From Oligoflexia bacterium (GTDB lineage Bacteria > Bdellovibrionota_C > UBA2361 > JAFLCA01), in NCBI GenBank assembly GCA_019694465.1, contig JAIBBV010000042.1:1-35596 (forward strand): DNA of 35,596 nt, written 5' to 3'. The position numbers were made by a program, and so were the translations under genes. Positions within the stretch are counted from its first letter, which is position 1. The number at the start of each line of letters is the position of its first letter. The notes beneath the pieces were generated by a model. That model did no database searches and was not told the DNA's origin. It was given only the letters and a program-made list of their open reading frames with translations. Shown one piece after another: positions 1-8,348 of the stretch.

Positions 1-1
1 G

Positions 2-196
2 GCAGAGTTTATAAATTTCTATCTTACAAATGGATCTAACTTGTCGAAGGAAGTTGGCTATGTGCCTTTGCCAACGGGAATTAGCAAACTCGTAATGGAG
101 CGCTTCAATGCGCGTACAGTTGGGACACTCTTCGCTCAGGGGCATCAGGTTGGCATTACGCTTGAGCAATTGATGCGCACAGAGAAGGCCTCCTAG
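2..196 (+). CDS. pstS: Phosphate-binding protein PstS, C-terminal fragment
   Basis: Only the last 64 residues and the stop codon are present; the gene begins outside the window. The fragment reads AEFINFYLTNGSNL and then KEVGYVPLP, matching the C-terminal end of periplasmic PstS/SphX phosphate-binding proteins, where a NFYL-type helix leads into GYVPLP. PstS captures inorganic phosphate in the periplasm and passes it to the PstC-PstA channel. The next two genes encode exactly those permease subunits on the same strand, which supports the call. The 86-nt gap to pstC is longer than the other gaps in the cluster and holds paired hairpins. The rest of the protein, including its signal peptide, cannot be checked here. 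Confidence 0.85.
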   Translation, partial: AEFINFYLTNGSNLSKEVGYVPLPTGISKLVMERFNARTVGTLFAQGHQVGITLEQLMRTEKAS

Positions 197-206
197 TTGA
201 TATTTT

Positions 207-264
207 GGCGGTTGGGGAGGGCTAGGTAACCCAGCCGCCATGCTACTTTCCAACCGGATTTTTT
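207..264 (+). promoter_or_regulatory. Alternative hairpins between pstS and pstC
   Basis: Two mutually exclusive stems can form. GGCGGTTGGG (207-216) pairs with CCCAGCCGCC (230-239), ten pairs including one U-G. Alternatively CGGTTGG (209-215) pairs with CCAACCG (250-256), which is followed by six T residues at 259-264 and so resembles an intrinsic terminator. Such a site between a binding-protein gene and its permease genes would let pstS be expressed above pstC and pstA, by partial termination or 3'-end protection. The pairing is visible; the role is inferred. Confidence 0.45.
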
Positions 265-282
265 CCAATTTGATGTTGATCT

Positions 283-1167
283 GTGAAATACCGCGATATT
301 AGAGAACGACTAGTCGAATTAACATTTCTTTGTTGCGGCTGTTTATCGATCGTAACAACAGTAGGAATAGTGTTAGTACTGGCTTTTGAGGCCTTTTCGT
401 TCTTTGAGGAAGTTTCGATCGTTGACTTCTTCACTGACTCGCAGTGGACGCCCCTATTTAGTGATAAGCATTTTGGTATTGCACCGCTACTAGTTGGTAC
501 TTTGCTAACCTCTGGAATCGCGCTTGTTGTGGCATTACCGTTTGGCTTACTGATAGCAATTTATCTCACAGAATTTGCATCCCCGCGCTTACGAAGCATC
601 TTGAAACCGATGCTGGAGATCCTGGCCGGAATTCCTACGGTGGTTTTTGGCTATTTTGCACTTGTGTTTGTAACTCCAATATTGCAGATGTTGATCCCCT
701 CTCTGGAGCCATTTAACGCGCTAAGCCCTGGGCTTGTAATGGGGCTAATGATCTTACCTATGGTGGCTTCGCTTAGTGAGGATGCTCTCTACACTGTCCC
801 GCGAAGTTTACGCGACGCGGCGTATGCACTTGGTGCCACTAGGTTGCAGATGGTCTTTTCCGTTCTAGTTCCAGCCGCTATGGGTGGAGTGACTGCATCC
901 TTCATCTTGGCTATGTCGCGTGCGATTGGCGAGACAATGATTGTAGCTATCGCAGCTGGGCAGCAGCCAGTATTGACTGGCAATCCGCTATCGCCGGTTG
1001 AAACCATGACAGCATTTATTGTGCAAGTTTCATTAGGCGATACACCGCATGGCACTCTTGAATATAAGACAATTTTTGCTGTCGCCGCGGCACTATTCTT
1101 GATGACGCTATTTCTAAATAACATAAGTCTTCGTATTCGAGAGCGATTTGAAAGAGCATACGTATGA
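283..1167 (+). CDS. pstC: Phosphate ABC transporter permease PstC
   Basis: Inner-membrane subunit of the PstSCAB phosphate importer. The 294-residue product matches the usual PstC length, with a first membrane segment at about residues 20-40 and about five more after residue 70. The cytoplasmic EAA-type loop that contacts the ATPase is visible as [17 protein letters not shown], followed by a conserved [13 protein letters not shown]. The start is GTG at 283; no convincing Shine-Dalgarno site precedes it and no better in-frame start was found. The stop overlaps the pstA start by four bases (ATGA at 1164-1167), so the two are translationally coupled. Neighbours are the end of pstS upstream and pstA downstream. 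Confidence 0.93.
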   Translation: MKYRDIRERLVELTFLCCGCLSIVTTVGIVLVLAFEAFSFFEEVSIVDFFTDSQWTPLFSDKHFGIAPLLVGTLLTSGIALVVALPFGLLIAIYLTEFASPRLRSILKPMLEILAGIPTVVFGYFALVFVTPILQMLIPSLEPFNALSPGLVMGLMILPMVASLSEDALYTVPRSLRDAAYALGATRLQMVFSVLVPAAMGGVTASFILAMSRAIGETMIVAIAAGQQPVLTGNPLSPVETMTAFIVQVSLGDTPHGTLEYKTIFAVAAALFLMTLFLNNISLRIRERFERAYV

Positions 1168-2054
1168 CTACTCATGCGATTCCTTGCCAAGTGGTTACTG
1201 CAGTACAGCGTCGGCGTCAGCTGCACGAGAAGCTCTTTGAGCTCCTTGCTCTATGTTCGGTTGCAGCCGCTTTGTTTGTCCTGCTTGCCTTATTAGCAAG
1301 TGTTTTTGCCCAGGGCCTCACGCGCATAGATTGGCAGTTCCTGACGGGATTCCCATCGCGCTTTGCTAATAAGGCCGGTGTATTTGCGGCTCTTGTTGGA
1401 AGCCTTTACCTGATGTTGCTGACGGCTATAATCGCGATCCCATGTGGAGTAGGAGCAGCAATATATTTGGAGGAGTACGCGCGCAAAACACGCCTTACTC
1501 GCCTGATAGAGCTCAATATCGCTAACTTGGCAGGTGTGCCCTCTATTATATATGGCATGCTAGGCTTGCAAGTATTCGTGCGCGTGGCTGGCTTTGACAG
1601 GAGTTTAATAGCTGGAGCTTTAACCTTAGCTCTACTGATATTACCGGTAATAATTATATCTGCTCGCGAGGCTCTGCGATCAGTGCCTGTTTCTATTAGA
1701 GATGCTTCGCTTGCTTTGGGGGCGACACGCTGGCAAACAATTCGCGACCATGTACTACCGATGGCTATGCCTAGCATTATGACTGGCTGTATATTGGGAC
1801 TCTCGAGGGCGATAGGCGAGACGGCACCATTGATAACAATGGGCGCTCTTACATACGTTGCCTTTGTCCCAGATAGTATATTCTCGCCTTTTACGGTTCT
1901 GCCGATTCAGACCTATAATTGGTTGAGTAGGCCCCAAGAGGCATTTCATGAGAATGCTGCCGCAGCGATAGTGTTATTGCTCGGTCTGTTGCTACTAATG
2001 AATGCAGCCGCTATTTTCCTGCGGCAGTACTTTGAAGCTCGATATAGAAGATAA
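1164..2054 (+). CDS. pstA: Phosphate ABC transporter permease PstA
   Basis: Second membrane subunit of the PstSCAB phosphate importer, 296 residues with about six membrane segments. The EAA loop reads [17 protein letters not shown], and the [13 protein letters not shown] block that follows is characteristic of PstA. The ATG lies inside the last codons of pstC (ATGA overlap), so it is co-translated with it. In most genomes pstB, the ATPase, follows immediately. Here the next gene is on the opposite strand, so the ATPase must be encoded elsewhere, for example upstream of pstS. No phoU is seen either. Confidence 0.93.
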   Translation: MTTHAIPCQVVTAVQRRRQLHEKLFELLALCSVAAALFVLLALLASVFAQGLTRIDWQFLTGFPSRFANKAGVFAALVGSLYLMLLTAIIAIPCGVGAAIYLEEYARKTRLTRLIELNIANLAGVPSIIYGMLGLQVFVRVAGFDRSLIAGALTLALLILPVIIISAREALRSVPVSIRDASLALGATRWQTIRDHVLPMAMPSIMTGCILGLSRAIGETAPLITMGALTYVAFVPDSIFSPFTVLPIQTYNWLSRPQEAFHENAAAAIVLLLGLLLLMNAAAIFLRQYFEARYRR

Positions 2055-2079
2055 ATTATCTGATGGGTTTGACTAGCTG

Positions 2080-2415
2080 CTATACTCGCTTTAGCTGTGC
2101 GAAAGACCTAATCACAGTTGCGCCAATCTGTTTGAAGTCACTGTTGTGAGATACACTAGCTGGAGTGTGGTTGCTGCCTGATCGTGAGACTGTGCTTACT
2201 CCAGATTTATCAAGCTGAACGCCTTGCTTCTGAGCGACATCAATAAGGAAGCGCCCCAGCATGCTTGATGCCCATTGGTCGTGAGTTGGGATTTCTGCTT
2301 TTTCGAGCGCGTAGTCTATGAGTGGAATTGCGCCTGGCCACATCATCTTAATTTCGGAGTAAGACCAGCGGGCTACAACAACGGAAAGACAAATCGAGAA
2401 CAACATCCGGAACAT
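2080..2415 (-). CDS. Small exported or membrane-anchored hypothetical protein
   Basis: About 111 residues beginning MFRMLFSICLSVVVARW, a short hydrophobic N-terminus that could be a signal peptide or membrane anchor; the rest is soluble. I do not recognise the family. The start is chosen at 2415 because a strong purine run (AGGGGGGTGGT) lies directly upstream of that ATG. A longer reading starting at 2436 would encode that ribosome-binding site as a Gly-Gly-Gly stretch, which is less likely. It is convergent with pstA, 25 nt apart, with no clear terminator between. Its start is 172 nt from the end of the GH10 gene on the same strand, so it might be a distal member of that unit. Confidence 0.5.
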   Translation of the reverse strand: MFRMLFSICLSVVVARWSYSEIKMMWPGAIPLIDYALEKAEIPTHDQWASSMLGRFLIDVAQKQGVQLDKSGVSTVSRSGSNHTPASVSHNSDFKQIGATVIRSFAQLKRV

Positions 2416-2587
2416 ACCACCCCCCTGCACGGACAACTACGTAGTCTAGGGCTAGCTAGCCTACATATGTAATGTCGACAGCTGGGTAGAGAACCTAAGG
2501 TATGAGAGCTGGAAAATGACAAAAAGGTAGCAGGTACTTTGTTGATAATCGATAAGCAATTCATATGGTTATGGGCTGGCGCAGCAG

Positions 2588-4072
2588 CTATGAACGCCTA
2601 TTCCCGCGTCCACCAGAATTTGGCTGTCGCTTAGACCAATTCGCGAATACCTTCCAAGCCCGCTTGGGATCAGAATTGGCTCGAAATAGCCCAGCGTGCG
2701 GGAAAAATTTGGAACTGACGTCTTGAGCTGTCCCAGCATCACTAATATCCCACCAACACACACTGCGCGCATGAGGCTTGGAGGCAAAAATTGTTAGTAG
2801 GGCTTCGAGGAACTCGGCCTGAGTCTTCTCATCCCAAGGGTTATGCCAGTAGCCACCGACTGCAGGATGATCAGTAGGGAAAAAGCTTTGTGCATCAACT
2901 CGCCAACTAGAAGGGAAGCCCAGCTCAGTAAGGTGTAGATCCTTTCCAAACCGTTCTAGGTCATCAAATTTTTCAGATATCTCTAGAAGTTCACGACAAG
3001 TAAATTCCTTTTTTAGCCCCATGTAGAATTGTAGCCCTATGCCGTCATACGGCACCTTGGCTAGCTCGCAGCAATCTAGAAAGTGCTCGACAGGGACGCT
3101 GGGAGTCTTTCCAATACCGCTACCAGCACCGAAAATGTCTGAAAAATTGATAATCGTATGAAGCTGAGGCCTCTCCTGCTTAACCAACTTGCCCACTAGT
3201 TCAGCAAGTTCTACAAGCTGCGTAATAGTAAGAGAACATCCGTTGGCATCGCTTGAATGTAACTCATTACAGATATCGATATAGCGCACACCAGCAGGTA
3301 AGTGCCGAAGCACTTTGCGAGCATGTCGTTCAACAAATGGCTTAAGTTGATTAAACCCCAGTTCTTTAATCCAGGCTGGTGTTGCGGCCGGGTGCAACCA
3401 AAGTAATGGATGTAGTTTGAATACGTTTATTTTCGCTTGAGTGCGAGATACCCGTGCCAGTTTTTTCAAACGGCTTATGTCAAAGCGGCGTGCTGTCGGC
3501 CTGGTCATGAAGAAATAGCTTGGCAGCACTACAAAATTAGCTACTCGCCTTAACTTAGAAATGAGCGCTTGCTGAGTATCAATCCTAAAACCCTGCACAC
3601 CAAATTCTAGATTCCGCTTTGGTAGACTGCGGGCCTTGACCAGAGCAGCTTTTTCCCCTAACTGAAGCAACTTGGCGAGTATTCTTTCTGCTGATTGAAA
3701 TTGCTTTGAGCGCACGAACCCCAAGCCGCTTTCGGCCAAGGTGTCAGCCTGCTTAGCGAAGTCCTTTGAATATAACCTAACACGTTCTGCTTGGCCTTCT
3801 ATTAGCAATGCAATGAGTGAATAGTGCTGCTTGCGCGGTCTAACGACCTTAGTTCGCAATACTACCTCACCAAATCCTCGCACTGGCCAGAGCAGGCGCA
3901 ACGAAAAAATATGGTGTGTACTCTCGACTATCGCCGAGCCATCTCCAAATGTAACGCGTGAATGGCAAGGGCGTCCTTGATGATCGCAAGTATAGGCTAC
4001 TGAAGTCGCCGCCGGCCCACCCGGCGGAAGCTTAAATATTGCCCTTGCATGTCTTATCGATTTGGTTGCCAT
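2588..4072 (-). CDS. GH10-family (endo-1,4-beta-xylanase-fold) glycoside hydrolase
   Basis: A 494-residue protein whose C-terminal two thirds carries the ordered GH10 motifs. LHPLLWLHPAATPAW (about 220-234) corresponds to HTLVWHSQTP. DICNE holds the likely acid/base E270. DGIGLQFY (343-350) corresponds to GIGMQGH, LTELG holds the likely nucleophile E383, and WWDISD (440-445) matches the Trp motif before the C-terminus. GH10 enzymes cleave beta-1,4-xylan or related glycans with a retaining mechanism. The first 170 residues are not part of the catalytic domain and look beta-rich; I do not recognise them. No signal peptide is visible, which is unusual for a GH10 enzyme. The start overlaps the end of the upstream glycosyltransferase gene by 19 nt, so the two are coupled. 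Substrate is not predictable. Confidence 0.8.
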   Translation of the reverse strand: MATKSIRHARAIFKLPPGGPAATSVAYTCDHQGRPCHSRVTFGDGSAIVESTHHIFSLRLLWPVRGFGEVVLRTKVVRPRKQHYSLIALLIEGQAERVRLYSKDFAKQADTLAESGLGFVRSKQFQSAERILAKLLQLGEKAALVKARSLPKRNLEFGVQGFRIDTQQALISKLRRVANFVVLPSYFFMTRPTARRFDISRLKKLARVSRTQAKINVFKLHPLLWLHPAATPAWIKELGFNQLKPFVERHARKVLRHLPAGVRYIDICNELHSSDANGCSLTITQLVELAELVGKLVKQERPQLHTIINFSDIFGAGSGIGKTPSVPVEHFLDCCELAKVPYDGIGLQFYMGLKKEFTCRELLEISEKFDDLERFGKDLHLTELGFPSSWRVDAQSFFPTDHPAVGGYWHNPWDEKTQAEFLEALLTIFASKPHARSVCWWDISDAGTAQDVSSKFFPHAGLFRANSDPKRAWKVFANWSKRQPNSGGRGNRRS

Positions 4073-5892
4073 GACTCATCCTCAATTGATTTAGTAATTC
4101 GTCTTAGCTCGACAAGCAAGGAGCTACGAGTGTGTGCAGTGCTCGCTTTAAGTTCAGTACAGCAGCGACTTAGAGCTTCGTTCCCACAAAGATTTGCTGT
4201 GGGTGGCCCCAAGGGCTGATCGTCCAGTACAGTTAGGGCAGCCTCTATCTTTTCAATAACTGCCGCAGCTGATGGGACACTGATCAGAGGACATAACTTC
4301 CTTCCCCAGGCTGAGCCTTCAAAGGCTTCTTGCGCTATTAGCAGTCGTTCCCGATCTACCTCCACAGCGATAGCCACAGGGCGCGCTGAGCCGACTGCCT
4401 TAGCTTGAAGCAAGGCCTGTTCCAGGTCATCAGCAGGGCCTATTAGCAGCGCCCGCCCAGCCAAAGCCTCAAAGCTAAAGTGTCCCGGTTTTATGATTAC
4501 TATACCAGCTGTGTTTACGAGCACATCAGTCTCGCGTGGGCTAAGGGCTCCCCGGAAGTTGATGTTTGATTGTGAGAAAGTCAGGCTTCTAGAGTCGACG
4601 ACTCCAATTACATCAATGCTAAGATTTGGCAAAGCGCGCGCGGTTTCGACAAGTGCGGCGCAAAATTGCTCCCGACAAGTCCAATCTCCTGATCCTAAAA
4701 CTACCGCCACTTTATTCGGATTGCGCGGAGCATTTGCTACGTGGGCACGACGCGCAGGGAAAATGACGCAATTTTCGATGCGAGTTGGGCGCTCACTCGC
4801 TGATACAGCACTGAAACTCACCAGCGCGTCAGTAGCCAGAGCTGTGCCGCTCCTTACGCCAGCCTTCCATTTGGCAGCGTGGGCATGCCAATCGGGTACC
4901 GCCTGCGTTGGCTCTAGGCCGACTTGTTGCATTGCTCTAAGCTTGTCCGTCTCATCGGGCATCCTTTGTAGAACTGCAAGGACTTCTGGATGTAGGGAAA
5001 GAGAATCGCGTTCGACGTCCCACTGTGGCCACTGATAACTTAGTCCAATTGTCACACACGCCAACTGGTGTGCGTCTATAAGAGCCCCAAGCCAAGCGAC
5101 CTCTTCGCGCAGATCGCTAAGTATGACTCGAGATCGCAGTGCTCTATCCAGTAACTCAGGATTTTGATCAAGAAACCAAAGCGCACGTCCTGGGTTTGTA
5201 ATGTTATTGCCTCCACTAATCGCATCATCATAGGTCATTGGGACCAGAGCGGTGCTAAGTCCAGCTGAAGTGCGCATTTGATCGATAACAGCTGGGACGT
5301 TGTCAGTATTCTTCGCTGCAACAAAAAACTCCTTGCGGTCATCGCTTGGCAAGCTGTCTAACAATCGGAATGCAGCTGTTATGTGTCCAAAAATTTGAGA
5401 AACATACAGAATGCTGTGTTTGGGGGCATGTAGGCCTGGGTGATCTACATGCAAAGTGAAGGGTAATAGATCGCGACCGGGATCGAAGTTATGTTTTGGA
5501 CTGGCCCATGCGCACCAATTGCCCTCGGCAATTGGGATAGCGACCGCGCCGGGCTCGTTAATTAATGAAACTATAATATGTTTTTGATTGGGTAGAAGCG
5601 CTGCATGCCCGCTACTCGTGCGTGCGAATCCGCCGGGTGCATTGAACTCAAGAAGCGCGATTGGCGCATTTGATGAGTCTACAGCAACGAGCTGCTGATC
5701 CCGTTCTTGCCAATGCAGTGGAACCCCCTTGTAGAGTATTAAAGGCACGCATAACAATAGTCCATCTCGTCCAAAGCTCCAGGTTGCTTGGCAGTGCTCT
5801 GATACTTGCCTGGTTTGTGAAGAGTTAATGGACGCCTGCTGTTCGGGTGGCAGCAAGAGAATTCTGTTGGGTGCTTGAGGATCAATTAACAT
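4054..5892 (-). CDS. MurG/UGT-like glycosyltransferase with an extra N-terminal domain
   Basis: Read from the ATG at 5892, a 612-residue protein. Its C-terminal half looks like a GT-B glycosyltransferase of the MurG/UGT type: IFGHITAAFRLLDSL (about 167-181) resembles the acceptor-side GGHxxPA loop, and KPGHFSFEALAGRALLIG (about 468-485) resembles the donor-nucleotide signature with its conserved Glu. The first 150 residues are an unassigned domain, possibly related to the N-terminal part of the adjacent GH10 protein. No signal peptide is seen, so a cytoplasmic role in glycan or glycolipid synthesis is likely. A TTG start at 5934 would add 14 residues; the ATG is preferred because the added residues look unlike a conserved N-terminus. 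It is the first gene of a two-gene unit with the GH10 gene. Confidence 0.6.
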   Translation of the reverse strand: MLIDPQAPNRILLLPPEQQASINSSQTRQVSEHCQATWSFGRDGLLLCVPLILYKGVPLHWQERDQQLVAVDSSNAPIALLEFNAPGGFARTSSGHAALLPNQKHIIVSLINEPGAVAIPIAEGNWCAWASPKHNFDPGRDLLPFTLHVDHPGLHAPKHSILYVSQIFGHITAAFRLLDSLPSDDRKEFFVAAKNTDNVPAVIDQMRTSAGLSTALVPMTYDDAISGGNNITNPGRALWFLDQNPELLDRALRSRVILSDLREEVAWLGALIDAHQLACVTIGLSYQWPQWDVERDSLSLHPEVLAVLQRMPDETDKLRAMQQVGLEPTQAVPDWHAHAAKWKAGVRSGTALATDALVSFSAVSASERPTRIENCVIFPARRAHVANAPRNPNKVAVVLGSGDWTCREQFCAALVETARALPNLSIDVIGVVDSRSLTFSQSNINFRGALSPRETDVLVNTAGIVIIKPGHFSFEALAGRALLIGPADDLEQALLQAKAVGSARPVAIAVEVDRERLLIAQEAFEGSAWGRKLCPLISVPSAAAVIEKIEAALTVLDDQPLGPPTANLCGNEALSRCCTELKASTAHTRSSLLVELRRITKSIEDESWQPNR

Positions 5893-6046
5893 AACGAATC
5901 TTTTGTTCCCGCCGTATAGCGATGTGCGGAGCAACTATGGGTAGTTGAAGTTGGCTTATCAGAGAAGGCCGGCCATGTCAGATGCGGCCGATGCTGTCTT
6001 ACAGAGATAAGGGCTTGCTAATAGATGAGTGCTGAAACGAGCGGTA

Positions 6047-6066
6047 TATGGCGCTTAAGCGCCATA
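6047..6066. repeat. Perfect 20-bp palindrome upstream of the glycosyltransferase gene
   Basis: TATGGCGCTT is followed directly by its exact reverse complement, with no spacer. It lies 154 bp upstream of the 5892 start. A spacer-free dyad of this length fits a dimeric regulator's operator better than an RNA hairpin. Only one copy was found. Role inferred. Confidence 0.55.
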
Positions 6067-6102
6067 ATAGTACGAGGTTGCAAGATAGTTGCGCGCAGCA
6101 GG

Positions 6103-6129
6103 CTTGTCTGCAATAGAAGCAGAGACAAG
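6103..6129. other. Imperfect hairpin in intergenic region
   Basis: CTTGTCTGC (6103-6111) can pair with GCAGAGACAAG (6119-6129) around a seven-base loop, giving nine pairs and a two-base bulge. There is no T-run, so it is not a standard terminator. It sits with the palindrome at 6047 and the direct repeats at 6140 in a 350-nt region (5893-6242) that otherwise holds no gene I can support. Confidence 0.35.
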
Positions 6130-6139
6130 TCGCAGATTA

Positions 6140-6214
6140 GAAAAGCGTTCGCGCATGGTTGTGCTAGATGCTACTGCAGTGACTCACGCTAAGCAATGCT
6201 GGAAAAGCGTTCGC
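6140..6214. repeat. 13-bp direct repeat pair
   Basis: GAAAAGCGTTCGC occurs at 6140-6152 and again, identical, at 6202-6214, start to start 62 bp. It lies between the glycosyltransferase gene and the terminator of the RRM gene. It may be a pair of binding sites or a remnant of a small duplication. The GTTCGC core also appears in the repeats at 27154-27248. Confidence 0.5.
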
Positions 6215-6242
6215 TCGGAAAGTAACAACATGTAGGCAATAA

Positions 6243-6278
6243 AAAAAGCTGCCTCTCGTAACGAGAGAGCAGCTTTTT
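6243..6278. terminator. Bidirectional intrinsic terminator after the RRM gene
   Basis: AAAAAGCTGCCTCTCG pairs with CGAGAGAGCAGCTTTTT around a TAA loop, with one bulged base. The stem is GC-rich and flanked by seven A residues on the left and five T residues on the right, so it can terminate transcription in both directions. Its main client is the leftward RRM gene, whose stop lies 55 nt away. Confidence 0.85.
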
Positions 6279-6333
6279 AGAGGTGTGTTGGTAAGAGAAA
6301 CTACAAGCTTCTCGCTCACACAGCTCAAAATTT

Positions 6334-6669
6334 TTAACGTGGAGGACGTGGTCCACCACCGTGACGACCGCCACCACCAGGACCGCCGCGACCACCGCCG
6401 CGAGGACCGCCGGAATTTTCCGGAAGAGGGCGTGCCTCAGAAACAGAAATGTTACGTCCCATTAATGGCGAACCATTAAGAGTCGCAATAGCAGTTGCTG
6501 CCTCATCATCTGTTGTCATCTCAACGAACCCGAAGCCCTTACTACGGCCAGAGTTGCGATCGATAATGATTTTAGCAGATTGCACATTGCCAGCGGCGGC
6601 AAAGTGTTGACGAAGCGCGTCTTCGGTAGCTTGGAACGCAAGGTTACCGACAAATAGTTTCTTACCCAT
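6334..6669 (-). CDS. RRM-type RNA-binding protein with glycine-rich tail
   Basis: A 111-residue protein with a single RNA recognition motif filling residues 3-80. RNP2 reads LFVGNL (5-10) and RNP1 reads KGFGFVEM (44-51), with the aromatic residues that stack on RNA bases in place. A low-complexity Gly/Pro/Arg tail follows (about 87-111). This matches bacterial single-RRM glycine-rich proteins, known in cyanobacteria and many proteobacteria and often linked to cold or stress. Some annotations call the family Rbp. The start at 6669 is set by AAGGAG five bases upstream; an upstream in-frame GTG at 6675 overlaps that ribosome-binding site. The gene has its own terminator and a structured leader, so it is probably a single-gene unit regulated after transcription. 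Confidence 0.92.
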   Translation of the reverse strand: MGKKLFVGNLAFQATEDALRQHFAAAGNVQSAKIIIDRNSGRSKGFGFVEMTTDDEAATAIATLNGSPLMGRNISVSEARPLPENSGGPRGGGRGGPGGGGRHGGGPRPPR

Positions 6670-6702
6670 GAACACTCCTTAAAGTAAGCATTCCTAATCA
6701 CA

Positions 6703-6767
6703 GCGGAACGGTAGATCCGAACCGCCAGCTTAGGGATTCTCTTTAGGAAAGGAACCGCTAAAGAGAA
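6703..6767 (-). promoter_or_regulatory. Two hairpins in the leader of the RRM gene
   Basis: Hairpin one is 6703-6725: GCGG and CGG pair with CCG and CCGC, separated by a symmetrical AA/AA internal loop, with a five-base apical loop. Hairpin two is TTCTCTTTAG (6737-6746) pairing perfectly with CTAAAGAGAA (6758-6767), with an 11-base loop. Both would lie 35-100 nt upstream of the start codon on the RRM transcript. They could be an autoregulatory or temperature-responsive element. The pairing is seen; the function is inferred, and the promoter was not located. Confidence 0.45.
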
Positions 6768-6902
6768 CGTGAGCAGGATGTGCTCGAGGGCCTCTGACGC
6801 GGACACATTTCGCTAAGGACCCATTAAGAGTAGCATTCTTTCAACAGGTGGGCAAACAGACAGTCTAGTCTGACTTGAGCCGTAGTTGGTGTAGTTATTG
6901 CA

Positions 6903-8126
6903 ATGAAATCAGACAGTTGGAAGCTAAATCTATACATTGTTTGGACTGCACAACTACTTGGGGCTATCGGCATGAGCGCTTGTTTGCCGTTTCTACCGCT
7001 ATATGTCCGTGAGTTGGGGGTGCGCTCGCATGACGAGGCGCAAGTCTGGGCTGGGCTAGTTTATTCCGCGTCCTTCTTCTTTTCGGCCTTATTGACGCCG
7101 TACTGGGGAGCACTTGGCGACCGCTATGGTCGACGGCTGATGTTATTACGTGCATATATCGGAGTCGCCATAATGACTCTGTTAATGGGCATGGTTCATA
7201 GTGTTGAGCAGCTATTTCTACTGCGGTTGTTGCAGGGCGCACTAAGTGGATTCGTAGCAGGCTCAATTGCTCTGGTGGCGGTTACCACGCCAGCTGAGCA
7301 CACCGGCTTCGCGCTTGGCTTTTTGCAGACATCGCTATCATCAGGCAACATTTTAGGTCCGCTTATTGGCGGCATAAGCGCAGATTTTTTTGGACTGCGC
7401 CCAGCTTTTTATCTAGTGTCATCGCTCTGTCTAACTAGTGCCGTTGTTATTGCGTTGTTTAGTCATGAGAACCCTGCTGCAGCGAGTGAGCTAAGCAGAT
7501 CGCCGCAGCGCACTCAGGTTCGTGATAATTTACTTTTTGCTCTAAAAAATCGAGAGCTGCGAGTAGTAATAGTTTTACTATTTCTTGGCATGCTTGGGCT
7601 TTCAGCCACCCAGCCGGTACTTGCTTACTTTGTTGAACAACTTGGAGCTCCCAGCGCATACATCGGGACAGTTACTGGCGCACTCGTTGCTATGCTTGGG
7701 CTACTTGGAATTATCTTCGCGCCTTATTGGGGCAGGATGAGTGATGGGGAATCATGGCAGCGAGTTTTACGACTCTCAGTTCCAGTTATCGGTGTAAGCA
7801 CACTGCTGCAAGGATTTGTTCCTCATTACCTATTCTTATTCCCATTGCGATTTGTGATGGGGATCTTTAGCGCAGGAATGTTACCTATGCTTTTCGCTGC
7901 GATTAGCAGACAAGCGCCAATCGAGCGTCGTGGTGGCCTGATGGCTTTCGGATCAAGCGCTACCATGTCTGCACAATTAGTAAGTCCGGCACTTTCAGGG
8001 TGGGTTGCTGCACGATTGGGAATGCAATGGTCATTTATTCTTGCCGCCAGCTTTTTCTTCTTGATGGCGACGATTCTAAACCGATTCTCGTCGCGACGAG
8101 TGACAAGTCAAGCTACTAGGACATAG
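6903..8126 (+). CDS. MFS transporter, probable drug/metabolite exporter
   Basis: 407 residues with a pattern of twelve hydrophobic segments, the length and layout of the major facilitator superfamily. The motif A loop between segments 2 and 3 is clear as GALGDRYGRRLML (about 68-80), with a matching GRMSDG loop between segments 8 and 9. LLQGALSGFVAGSIALV and GFLQTSLSSGNILGPLIGG (segments 4 and 5) resemble motifs B and C of proton-driven antiporters in the drug:H+ antiporter 1 group. It would export a small molecule across the inner membrane using the proton gradient; the substrate is unknown. The gene is monocistronic, divergent from the RRM gene. The ATG at 6903 has no strong Shine-Dalgarno site, but no better start exists. 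Confidence 0.88.
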   Translation: MKSDSWKLNLYIVWTAQLLGAIGMSACLPFLPLYVRELGVRSHDEAQVWAGLVYSASFFFSALLTPYWGALGDRYGRRLMLLRAYIGVAIMTLLMGMVHSVEQLFLLRLLQGALSGFVAGSIALVAVTTPAEHTGFALGFLQTSLSSGNILGPLIGGISADFFGLRPAFYLVSSLCLTSAVVIALFSHENPAAASELSRSPQRTQVRDNLLFALKNRELRVVIVLLFLGMLGLSATQPVLAYFVEQLGAPSAYIGTVTGALVAMLGLLGIIFAPYWGRMSDGESWQRVLRLSVPVIGVSTLLQGFVPHYLFLFPLRFVMGIFSAGMLPMLFAAISRQAPIERRGGLMAFGSSATMSAQLVSPALSGWVAARLGMQWSFILAASFFFLMATILNRFSSRRVTSQATRT

Positions 8127-8348
8127 AGCCCTTACAAAGCAGACCTAACAAGCTTGTATTGCCCGCGAGGCAAAGTAATCTACATCAGTACTGTATACGC
8201 TCTTGGATAGATGAAGATTCTCAGTTGAAAGTAAGACTAGAAGCGCTCTCATAAATACTAAAGACAAGGCCCACTTCGTATTGCGATCCCGACCTTTCGT
8301 GCGCCGTAATCTACAAACCCATCGCTTCTTGAATTTAAGAGCTAGCTT

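Noticed and set aside
789..1226. 145-codon leftward frame across pstC
   Set aside because: Antisense shadow of pstC, with no ribosome-binding site or recognisable domain.
4493..5035. 180-codon plus-strand frame
   Set aside because: It lies wholly inside the glycosyltransferase gene on the other strand and its residues have the bias of a shadow frame.
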